A stretch of DNA of 7,046 bases, from positions 1 to 7,046 of the forward strand of contig CABQBF010000136.1 in the NCBI GenBank assembly GCA_902462325.1, written 5' to 3'. Under the pieces are notes generated by a model that ran no database searches, was not told the DNA's origin, and was given only the letters and a program-made list of their open reading frames with translations. Each line of letters starts with the position of its first letter. The first letter of the stretch is position 1. Both the position numbers and the translations under genes were made by a program. The stretch is from an uncultured Peptococcaceae bacterium. GTDB taxonomy: Bacteria; Bacillota; Peptococcia; Peptococcales; Peptococcaceae. Shown here one piece after another: positions 1 through 5,762 of the stretch.

Positions 1-660
1 GCCGTGTTTGCTGAAACCTACCGTAAATTGGCGGCAGAAGGTGCGGAGCATATCATCTCCATTCATATCTCCTGCGATTTGAGCGGCACCTATCAGAGCA
101 GCGTATTGGCTGCTGGAATTGTGCAGGACGAAGTAACCGTGCATAATTTCGACAGCCGTTCGGCCACCATGGGCTTGGGCTTGGTGGTACTCTCCGCAGC
201 CCGTATGGTGGAGGAAGGAAAAGAGCTGGAAGAAGTTTTATCGGCCCTGGAAACTGTAATCAAAAAGCTGGATTTATATTTTTTGCTGGACTCGCTGGAT
301 AATCTGCATAAAGGCGGCCGTATCGGGAAAGCCAGCCATTTATTCGGAACGCTGCTGAATATTAAGCCGGTTCTCAATTTGAGCAACGGCGTGATCAGCG
401 CCTATGAAAAGGTGCGGGGCAACAAAGAAAACAAAGCCCTAGAGCGTTTGATTGAAATTTTAGCGGAAAAAATTGATCCGGCCAAGAAAGTATATTGCAC
501 AATGGGCTATTGTGACAATAAAGAAGTAGCCGAATATATCGTAGCACGGTTACAGGATCGGGTGAACTGCGATGAATTTATTTATCTGCAGATTGGGAGT
601 GTAGTAGGGACTCATATCGGCATGGGCGCCGTAGGGTTGGCCTTTTATCAGGAAGACTAG
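1..660 (+). CDS. DegV family fatty-acid-binding protein, 5'-truncated by the window edge
   Basis: The reading frame is open from the first base, so the gene begins upstream; 219 residues are visible and about 60 N-terminal residues of the usual ~280 are missing. DegV proteins bind a fatty acid in a cleft between two domains, and some family members (FakB) present it to the kinase FakA for phosphorylation and entry into phospholipid synthesis. Family signatures seen, numbered from the first visible codon: the loop around 24-34 containing LSGTYQS, the DSRSATMGLG segment at 51-60, the central FLLDSLDNLHKGGRIGKAS block, the LLNIKPVL strand, and the C-terminal GSVVGTHIGMGAVGLAF block. The last block has GMG where I would expect GPG, a minor variation. 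A GTG at position 4 is in frame but is not the likely start, because the conserved fold needs upstream sequence. It stands alone before a terminator. The family call is firm; the physiological ligand is not known. Confidence 0.93.
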   Translation, partial: AVFAETYRKLAAEGAEHIISIHISCDLSGTYQSSVLAAGIVQDEVTVHNFDSRSATMGLGLVVLSAARMVEEGKELEEVLSALETVIKKLDLYFLLDSLDNLHKGGRIGKASHLFGTLLNIKPVLNLSNGVISAYEKVRGNKENKALERLIEILAEKIDPAKKVYCTMGYCDNKEVAEYIVARLQDRVNCDEFIYLQIGSVVGTHIGMGAVGLAFYQED

Positions 661-674
661 GAATGTTTTTGCAG

Positions 675-706
675 GCGGCATAGTCAAAAGACTGTGCCGC
701 TTTTTT
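675..706 (+). terminator. Rho-independent terminator after the DegV gene
   Basis: An 11-bp stem (gcggcatagtc / gactgtgccgc, one G-U wobble) with an AAAA loop is followed at once by six T. It lies 15 bases after the DegV stop codon and insulates that gene from the regulator gene downstream. Confidence 0.93.
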
Positions 707-760
707 GCGATTGTTTTTGCCAAGAAGGACAAGTAAAATCAAGCAGCGTTCCTTTGCCTT

Positions 761-769
761 TGTTATAAT
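761..769 (+). promoter_or_regulatory. Extended -10 promoter for the AraC-type regulator gene
   Basis: TGTTATAAT is a perfect TATAAT (764-769) preceded by the TG of an extended -10 element. No good -35 hexamer is found 16-18 bases upstream (about 740-747 reads caagcagc), which fits a promoter that depends on the TGn motif or on an activator. It lies about 34 bases before the start codon at 803. Predicted from sequence only. Confidence 0.68.
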
Positions 770-802
770 ACTTACAGAGCGGTGGAAACGAGGTGACAGG
801 AA

Positions 803-1777
803 ATGTATGAATGGCGGAAGCAAATTCAAAGCATCGTTGACGAAATCGACGCTTGCATGAAAAAGTATGACGACGAGGCATTGACACTGCGCGTTCTTTC
901 TAAGCGGTTGGGTTACTCCGAATACTATACAACGCGGAAATTCAAAGAAGTATCCGGTATGCAGTTTCGGGATTATCTGCGGCATAGAAAGCTGGCCTTT
1001 GCCTTAAAAGAGGTGCGGGATAGCCAAAAAAGCCTGTTGGAGATTGCCTTTGACTATGGGTTTTCCTCCCACGAAGCGTTTACAAGAGCGTTCAAAGGAA
1101 CCTATGGCATAACGCCCAGCGAATACCGGAAAAATCCCAAGCCCGTCGTTCTTCGCACAAAAATCAATCCGTTTGACCGCTACTTTTTAGGATTTGAGGA
1201 GATTGGTATGGTGAAATCTGCAAACGACATAAAAATTTATTTTATTACCATTCCCGCCCACAAATTTTTACACATTAAAAATTATGAGAGCAATGGGTAT
1301 TGGGATTTCTGGCAAAAGCAAAGCCTGATTCCAGGGCAGGACTGCGAAACGATTTGCGGCCTGCTGGACAGCATAAAAGGAAAATTGGATGATACCGGCG
1401 GCAGCGAAATTAACAGCAGCAATGGTCAGATTATGGCTTATAGGAACGATCCGGCAGGCAGAGTCTGCGACTGGGGCTTTCCACGCACCGAATGCTGGGG
1501 TGTGCGGCTTCCCTTTGACTATAAGGGAGAAGTGCCGGCGCAAATGCTGCTGGCAGAAATTCCGGAGGCCGAGTATCTTGTATTCGAACACGGCCCCTTT
1601 GATTATGAACAGGAGTGCCGCAGCGTAGAAGAAAAAATCGAACAGGCGATGGCCACCTTCGATTTTACGGATACCGGATATTGTCTGGATACCTCTCCCG
1701 GTAGAATTATGTATTTTTACTTTAATCCAGAGCAGCACTTTAAGTATATTAGACCAGTGCGAAAGATTGATGGCTGA
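803..1777 (+). CDS. AraC-family transcriptional regulator with C-terminal GyrI-like effector-binding domain
   Basis: A 324-residue cytoplasmic DNA-binding regulator. Residues about 8-108 form the double helix-turn-helix of the AraC family: the first unit is LRVLSKRLGYSEYYTTRKFK, and the second is SLLEIAFDYGFSSHEAFTRAF followed by KGTYGITPSEYR, the usual family ending. Residues about 143-320 resemble the GyrI-like/Rob-type ligand-binding fold (IKIYFITIPAHKFLHIKN at the start, then the EYLVFEHGPFDYEQ strand-loop near 257-270 and a final RIMYFYFNPE). This arrangement, HTH first and effector domain second, is that of Rob/BmrR-like sensors of hydrophobic or cationic compounds. The ATG at 803 is supported by GAGGTGA at 790-796. 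The gene is flanked by its own promoter and terminators on both sides, so it is a single-gene unit. Its ligand and targets cannot be read from the sequence; it may regulate itself or unlinked genes. Confidence 0.92.
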   Translation: MYEWRKQIQSIVDEIDACMKKYDDEALTLRVLSKRLGYSEYYTTRKFKEVSGMQFRDYLRHRKLAFALKEVRDSQKSLLEIAFDYGFSSHEAFTRAFKGTYGITPSEYRKNPKPVVLRTKINPFDRYFLGFEEIGMVKSANDIKIYFITIPAHKFLHIKNYESNGYWDFWQKQSLIPGQDCETICGLLDSIKGKLDDTGGSEINSSNGQIMAYRNDPAGRVCDWGFPRTECWGVRLPFDYKGEVPAQMLLAEIPEAEYLVFEHGPFDYEQECRSVEEKIEQAMATFDFTDTGYCLDTSPGRIMYFYFNPEQHFKYIRPVRKIDG

Positions 1778-1814
1778 AGCACAGCGCCTGGAAAGAATGC
1801 CGATGTGAAAAAAA

Positions 1815-1850
1815 GGCGGTTTGAAATGGCAAATTTCAGACCGTCTTTTT
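1815..1850 (+). terminator. Rho-independent terminator after the AraC-type regulator
   Basis: A 13-bp stem (ggcggtttgaaat / atttcagaccgtc, two G-U wobbles) with a five-base loop is followed by TTTTT at 1846-1850. Seven A at 1808-1814 precede it, so the stem can extend and the element could also work on the minus strand, although no minus-strand gene needs it here. Confidence 0.93.
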
Positions 1851-1957
1851 CTTTTGCTGTGGAAACTAGGGAGCGTAGCTTACAAATGCCATCAAACCGA
1901 TATTGTTGCTCAAATTGAAATAGCAGTATGGGCTGAAAAAGGAAAGCCAAAATCCAT

Positions 1958-1986
1958 TTGGTTTCTTTGGATGTTTATGTTACAAT
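1958..1986 (+). promoter_or_regulatory. Sigma-A-type promoter for the M20 peptidase-sfsA-dnaD-dnaC unit
   Basis: TTGGTT (1958-1963) and TACAAT (1981-1986) are separated by exactly 17 bases, and TGT stands directly before the -10 (an extended -10, 1978-1980). This is the only good promoter seen before the five closely packed genes that follow. The remaining intergenic sequence from 1851 to 1957 shows no gene or convincing structure. Confidence 0.75.
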
Positions 1987-2017
1987 AATAACACACATAC
2001 TAACAGAATCACATACA

Positions 2018-2022
2018 AAGGA
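2018..2022 (+). promoter_or_regulatory. Ribosome binding site deciding the M20 peptidase start
   Basis: AAGGA lies 9 bases before the ATG at 2032 but only 3 before the in-frame ATG at 2026. The spacing favours 2032. Confidence 0.6.
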
Positions 2023-2031
2023 TGGATGATT

Positions 2032-3150
2032 ATGATTCAGGAACAACGGCTGGTGCAGACTTTTTTAGAACTGGTACGGCTGGATTCGGAGAGTAAAAAC
2101 GAGCGGCTGGTGGCCGATTATGTAACAGCAAAGCTCAGCGCTTTGGGATATACCGTAAAAGAGGACGAGGCCGGCGCGCAGTTTGGCGGCAACGCCGGCA
2201 ATGTGCTGGCTTATCGGGCAGGCAACTGTGCCGGAAAAAGTCTGTTGTTCTGCGCCCATATGGATACTGTGGCGCCGGGCAACCATGTCAAGCCCATTGT
2301 TGAGGACGGCGTCATTCGCAGCGATGGCAGTACCGTTTTGGGCGGCGACGATAAGGCGGGCATTGCCGCCATTTTAGAGGCGGTGACTGTGCTGGAAGAA
2401 ACGGGCGCTGCCCATGGGCCGGTGCAGGTAATCTTTACCGTGGCAGAGGAAATCGGTCTGCTGGGCGCAAAATATGTAGATTTAGAACAGTTGGCGCCGG
2501 TGGACGCCGCGTTCTTTTTTGACAGTGACGGCATGCCCAATCAGATTTGCGTGGCGTCTCCCTATCATATTGACTTGACGGCAACCTTCAAAGGCCATGC
2601 GGCCCATGCAGGGGTAGAGCCGGAAAAAGGAATCAGCGCCATTCAGATGGCCGCTAAGGCTATCGACAACATGAAGCTGGGCCGGTTGGATGAAGAAACC
2701 ACCGCCAACATCGGCATCATAGAAGGCGGGCGAGCCACCAATGTAGTTGCCGCAGAAGCCATCCTATACGGAGAAGCCCGCAGCTTGAAGAAAGAGAAGG
2801 TAGACGCGCAAATTGCCCATATGAAGCAGTGCTGTACAGAAGCGGCCCAAGCGCTGGGCGGTACGGTAGAGGTGAAGGTGGACGAATGTTATGCTGCCAT
2901 CGCGTTAGATCCGGAAAGCACAACGGTGCAGTTGGCGGCGGCTGCGGTGCGCCGTTTGGGGTTAGAGCCGGAATTGGTAAAAAGCGGCGGCGGCAGCGAC
3001 GCCAACGTGTTCTGCGGCAAAGGCATTGCCGCTACCAATCTGGGCGTAGGGATGACCAAGGTGCATAGTGTAGAAGAATATTTGCAGATTGCAGAGATGA
3101 AAGCAGCGGCGGAATTTGTGCTGGCCGTTCTTGAGGAAGCCAGAGCATGA
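2032..3150 (+). CDS. M20-family metallopeptidase, PepT-like (tripeptidase-like)
   Basis: A cytoplasmic di-zinc aminopeptidase-type hydrolase of 372 residues, usual length for the PepT-like branch (compare Bacillus YqjE). The M20 ligand set is complete, numbered from the start at 2032: CAHMDTV with H76 and D78; GGDDKAG with bridging D106; the catalytic and ligand glutamates in VAEEIGLLG (E139, E140); FFFDSDG with D164; and H345 in GMTKVHSVEEY near the end. The dimerization (lid) domain lies between them, starting about residue 180 with FKGHAAHAGVEPEKG. An in-frame ATG six bases upstream (2026) is possible, but its Shine-Dalgarno spacing is too short. No signal peptide is seen. The stop codon overlaps the sfsA start in an ATGA, so the two are translationally coupled. 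The exact peptide specificity is not determined; family members have been assigned on homology alone. Confidence 0.93.
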   Translation: MIQEQRLVQTFLELVRLDSESKNERLVADYVTAKLSALGYTVKEDEAGAQFGGNAGNVLAYRAGNCAGKSLLFCAHMDTVAPGNHVKPIVEDGVIRSDGSTVLGGDDKAGIAAILEAVTVLEETGAAHGPVQVIFTVAEEIGLLGAKYVDLEQLAPVDAAFFFDSDGMPNQICVASPYHIDLTATFKGHAAHAGVEPEKGISAIQMAAKAIDNMKLGRLDEETTANIGIIEGGRATNVVAAEAILYGEARSLKKEKVDAQIAHMKQCCTEAAQALGGTVEVKVDECYAAIALDPESTTVQLAAAAVRRLGLEPELVKSGGGSDANVFCGKGIAATNLGVGMTKVHSVEEYLQIAEMKAAAEFVLAVLEEARA

Positions 3151-3884
3151 GCGGGCCTAATAACGAGCTGGTTTTTCCACTGGGACCGCTGCTGAAAGCG
3201 CGGTTTATCCGGCGGGAGAACCGCTTTCGGGCTGAAGTAGAACTGCAGGGCCAGCCGGTTCAAGTGCATGTGCCCAATTCGGGACGGATGAAAGAGCTGT
3301 TGGTGCCCGGCGTGGATGTGTGGATTCAGCCAGCGGCAGGCGCCAATCGAAAAACAGCCTATACCTTATTGTTGGTGCAGCAGGGACAGCGGTTTGTATG
3401 CTTGCACGCCCATTTGGCCAACGACCTGATCGCCTTTTGGCTAAAGCAGGGCATTTTGCCTGGCTTTGCCGCGGTAGAGCAGATTGAGCGGGAGAAAACC
3501 TATGGCAAGAGCCGGTTCGATTTCCGGCTGAAACGGCAGGGCCGTCTTTGCTACGCCGAGGTCAAGTCGGTCAATTTGCTGGACGGACATACCGCCCGCT
3601 TTCCCGACGCGCCTACAGAACGGGGCAGTAAACATTTGCAGGAGCTGGTGCGCTGCAAAGAAGCAAATCTGGACGGCGCTGTGATTTTTCTGGTGATGGG
3701 AAACGACGCCCGCGATTTTGCCGTGAACTGGGCTACCGACCCGGCCTTTGGAGAGAATTTGCAGCGCGCCATAGAAGCCGGTGTGGAGGTATATGTGTAC
3801 ACCTGCAGCATTGATTTAACGGGGATTGCCTATACAGGCACCATTCCCTTACAGGAGGAAACAGCATGGAAGTCTATGCGTTAA
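3147..3884 (+). CDS. sfsA: SfsA family DNA/RNA nuclease
   Basis: A 245-residue protein, close to the usual family length. The N-terminal OB-like region carries the signature VHVPNSGRMKELLVPG (about 40-55). The PD-(D/E)XK-type nuclease core follows: SRFDF with D125, then YAEVKSV with E138 and K140, and the downstream PDAPTERGSKHLQEL block (153-167). The C-terminus has VIFLVMGNDARDF and the GVEVYVYTC strand. The name comes from sugar fermentation stimulation in E. coli; a nuclease activity is the better-supported biochemical role, and the sugar role is indirect. Translation begins at ATG 3147, inside the ATGA overlap with the peptidase stop, helped by GAGGA at 3133-3137. The 3' end overlaps the next gene by 19 bases, and the next gene's ribosome binding site lies inside sfsA. 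Confidence 0.95.
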   Translation: MSGPNNELVFPLGPLLKARFIRRENRFRAEVELQGQPVQVHVPNSGRMKELLVPGVDVWIQPAAGANRKTAYTLLLVQQGQRFVCLHAHLANDLIAFWLKQGILPGFAAVEQIEREKTYGKSRFDFRLKRQGRLCYAEVKSVNLLDGHTARFPDAPTERGSKHLQELVRCKEANLDGAVIFLVMGNDARDFAVNWATDPAFGENLQRAIEAGVEVYVYTCSIDLTGIAYTGTIPLQEETAWKSMR

Positions 3885-4708
3885 TTGGAGCCAGCGGCAC
3901 TGGCAAAAGCCATAATGCCAATTCAGTTTTAGAGCAATATCATATTGATATGATGATTGACGACGGCCTTTTGATTAAAGATGGCAAAAAAATGGCAGGC
4001 TCCTCGGCCAAAGCGGAAGAAACCACCGTGGCGGCGGTTAAACGGGCCATCTTTCACAACCCGATCCATGCGGCGGAGGTGCGGGAACGCATTGGGCAGC
4101 TACAGCCTAAAAAAATTCTGATTCTTGGCACTTCGGAAAAAATGATTGACCGGATTACAGCGGCGTTGAGCCTGCCGCCGGTGAAATACAAAATCTTTAT
4201 TCAGGATATCGCTACGCCGGAGCAGATTGAGCTGGCGCAAACCATGCGCCGGGAGGGCAAGCATGTCATTCCGCTGCCTAGCATCGAAGTAAAAAAGGAT
4301 TTGCCCAACTATTGGATTGACTCCATTTTCAGCTTTATGACGAAAAAAAATAAAGACAAAGAGAAGGACAAAGAGAAAGACAAATCCAAATTGTCCTCCG
4401 AAGATAAATGTATTGTACGGCCCCGATTTTCGCAGTTGGGGCGGCTGACCATCTCAGAAAATGCCATCGAGCAGATTGTGCGGTATAACCTCAATTTACA
4501 GGAGGAATTTGACCGCAGCGCGAAAATTCAGGTGGATATGAACGATTTTGGCGTCAGCATTTACTGTGAGATGAAAATTCGATATGGCGTTCCCATTCAA
4601 GCTGCCATTGAGCAATTTCAAATCCATACCATCCGAGATTTGGATGAAATGACCAACCTGACAGTGCTGCGCATCGATGTGCGCATTACCGGCATTACAG
4701 TAGGATGA
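3866..4708 (+). CDS. P-loop NTPase with C-terminal Asp23/Gls24-like domain, function unknown
   Basis: A 280-residue protein I recognise as a conserved Bacillota family but cannot name. Residues 1-155 are a P-loop domain: a Walker A motif GASGTGKS at 8-15 lies at the very N-terminus, a hydrophobic IDDGLLIKDGKK segment follows at 31-42, and the strand KKILILGTSE (82-91) sits where a Walker B would be but has no acidic residue at its end. Residues 159-176 are a highly charged Lys/Asp/Glu linker. Residues about 185-280 match the Asp23/Gls24 pattern (GRLTISENAIEQIVRYN, then IYCEMKIRYGVPI, then a final DLDEMTNLTVLRIDVRITGI). Asp23 proteins are envelope-associated in other species, but no membrane segment or signal peptide is seen here. 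AGGAGG at 3853-3858, 7 bases before ATG, is the strongest ribosome binding site in the window. The gene overlaps sfsA and lies 10 bases before the dnaD start. A kinase-like or switch ATPase role is only a guess. Confidence 0.85.
   Translation: MEVYALIGASGTGKSHNANSVLEQYHIDMMIDDGLLIKDGKKMAGSSAKAEETTVAAVKRAIFHNPIHAAEVRERIGQLQPKKILILGTSEKMIDRITAALSLPPVKYKIFIQDIATPEQIELAQTMRREGKHVIPLPSIEVKKDLPNYWIDSIFSFMTKKNKDKEKDKEKDKSKLSSEDKCIVRPRFSQLGRLTISENAIEQIVRYNLNLQEEFDRSAKIQVDMNDFGVSIYCEMKIRYGVPIQAAIEQFQIHTIRDLDEMTNLTVLRIDVRITGITVG
4352..4387 (+). repeat. Three 12-bp tandem repeats coding a charged linker
   Basis: Units aaagacaaagag, aaggacaaagag and aaagacaaatcc encode KDKE, KDKE and KDKS. They form the hinge between the P-loop and Asp23-like domains (residues 163-174). 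Copy number is likely to vary between strains. Confidence 0.85.
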
Positions 4709-4713
4709 GGTGA
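4707..4713 (+). promoter_or_regulatory. Ribosome binding site deciding the dnaD TTG start
   Basis: GAGGTGA overlaps the stop codon of the P-loop/Asp23 gene and ends five bases before TTG at 4719. The regulator gene at 803 uses the same GAGGTGACAG string before its ATG. An in-frame GTG at 4710 lies inside this site and is therefore an unlikely start. Confidence 0.75.
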
Positions 4714-4718
4714 CAGCG

Positions 4719-5663
4719 TTGAGTAAACAGAATTTAACCGCCTGGTTTTTTGAAGGCGGCAATGTAAGCGTTCCCAGACGCTTGCTGGGCTTGATGGAGC
4801 CTCTGGGATTAACCTTCGAGGATTTAGGAAAAATGCTGTATCTGCTGTATTGCGGCTCGGACCAGATTAAAAATCATGACCGCTATGCAGTGGAAGCGGC
4901 GCGCACCCTGCACAGCAAAGGGCTGATTCACTGGTATACCGATACCGAATCGGTGGATTTCTCGCCGATGTTCGATAAAATCGGCGCCAACTTGGGCGGC
5001 CAGTCTCAGTATCTGGCCGATGAAGAAGGTAGCTTTACTTCCGCCCAGTTAAACTACGCCCAGTTGATAAAAAAACTGGAGCAGACCTTAGGCGCCTTTT
5101 TGAATTTGCGGGATAAACAGAATATTCAGGAAGTGGTACAGCGATATAACTGGTCCTATGATTTGGTGTATGAAATTTACAAGGTGTATTATCAGCAGCA
5201 CCGCAAGGAATACGATTTTCGCTTCTTCTGCCAGATGGCCTACGGCGCCCAGGTGCGGGATTCGGACAGTCTGGCGCGGTTTACAGAGAACCTCAATACC
5301 ACTGCCTACAAAACAACGGAAGTCATGCGCAAGCTGGGCATGTACGGCGCGCCTTCTGAGGTGAACAAGGAGCTGTATTTAAAATGGACCGCCCAGTGGA
5401 AATTCAGCCATGAAATGATTATGCGGGCGGTGGAGGAAACCGTCGGCGCCCGCAATCCGTCTTTTAAATATGTCGACGCTGTGCTGAAGGAATGGCAGGA
5501 GCGGGAGATTATCACCCCAGAGGCCTTAGAGCAAGCCAAGCAGCGGCAGGAGCAGGAAAAAACGGCGGAAAAACGAACCAGAAACGGGAAGCCAAGAAAA
5601 AAAGCCGCCATTACCCAGAAGTTTGAAACAGACGACCTGGACTTGAGCTTTTTAGAAGAATAA
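4719..5663 (+). CDS. DnaD-domain primosome protein (DnaB/DnaD helicase-loading family)
   Basis: A 314-residue cytoplasmic protein starting at TTG 4719; the in-frame GTG 4710 would add three residues but sits in the Shine-Dalgarno. Residues about 15-90 form the N-terminal winged-helix DnaD domain (SVPRRLLGLMEPLGLTFEDLGKMLYLLY). Two helical DnaD C-terminal-type segments follow, about 113-175 and 203-262; the second ends in YVDAVLKEW (251-259), the YxxxIxxxW motif used by DnaD-like proteins to bind single-stranded DNA. The tandem arrangement resembles Bacillus DnaB more than DnaD, but the tail is short. Residues 268-300 are basic and Gln/Glu-rich; the last residues, DDLDLSFLEE, are acidic. Its partner is probably the DnaC-like ATPase encoded next, which lies in the same reading frame with only the TAA at 5661 between them. 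See the repeat entry for the odd 3' end. Confidence 0.9.
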   Translation: MSKQNLTAWFFEGGNVSVPRRLLGLMEPLGLTFEDLGKMLYLLYCGSDQIKNHDRYAVEAARTLHSKGLIHWYTDTESVDFSPMFDKIGANLGGQSQYLADEEGSFTSAQLNYAQLIKKLEQTLGAFLNLRDKQNIQEVVQRYNWSYDLVYEIYKVYYQQHRKEYDFRFFCQMAYGAQVRDSDSLARFTENLNTTAYKTTEVMRKLGMYGAPSEVNKELYLKWTAQWKFSHEMIMRAVEETVGARNPSFKYVDAVLKEWQEREIITPEALEQAKQRQEQEKTAEKRTRNGKPRKKAAITQKFETDDLDLSFLEE

Positions 5664-5708
5664 TCGCTAGAAGAAGAATCGCTAGAAGAAGCATTCTTAG
5701 AAGAAAAA
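5649..5708 (+). repeat. Four 15-bp tandem units spanning the dnaD stop codon
   Basis: Units at 5649-5663, 5664-5678, 5679-5693 and 5694-5708 read in the dnaD frame FLEE-stop, SLEEE, SLEEA and FLEEK. Each has the core TAGAAGAA, and the variable last codon is TAA, GAA, GCA or AAA. The first unit contains the dnaD stop; the other three lie in the gap before the DnaC-like gene. Confidence 0.92.
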
Positions 5709-5762
5709 ACGGTGCAGAGAACCGACAGCCATAAAAACAGCAAAGACGAGGCTGTAGATTGT

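Noticed and set aside
578..985. Minus-strand open frame of 135 codons across the DegV end and regulator start
   Set aside because: It crosses a clear + strand terminator and promoter, has no recognisable family or good ribosome binding site, and is the shadow of well-supported genes.
1921..1957. Small hairpin ggct...agcc upstream of the peptidase promoter as an operator
   Set aside because: Only four base pairs with a long loop, which is expected by chance.
4352..4387. 12-bp repeats considered as a CRISPR-like or regulatory array
   Set aside because: There are no spacers; the units are contiguous and encode a charged linker in frame.
5306..5743. Minus-strand open frame of 145 codons, serine-rich, opposite the dnaD 3' end
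   Set aside because: The serine runs are the complement of the GAAGAA repeats and charged tail of dnaD; no family pattern is seen.
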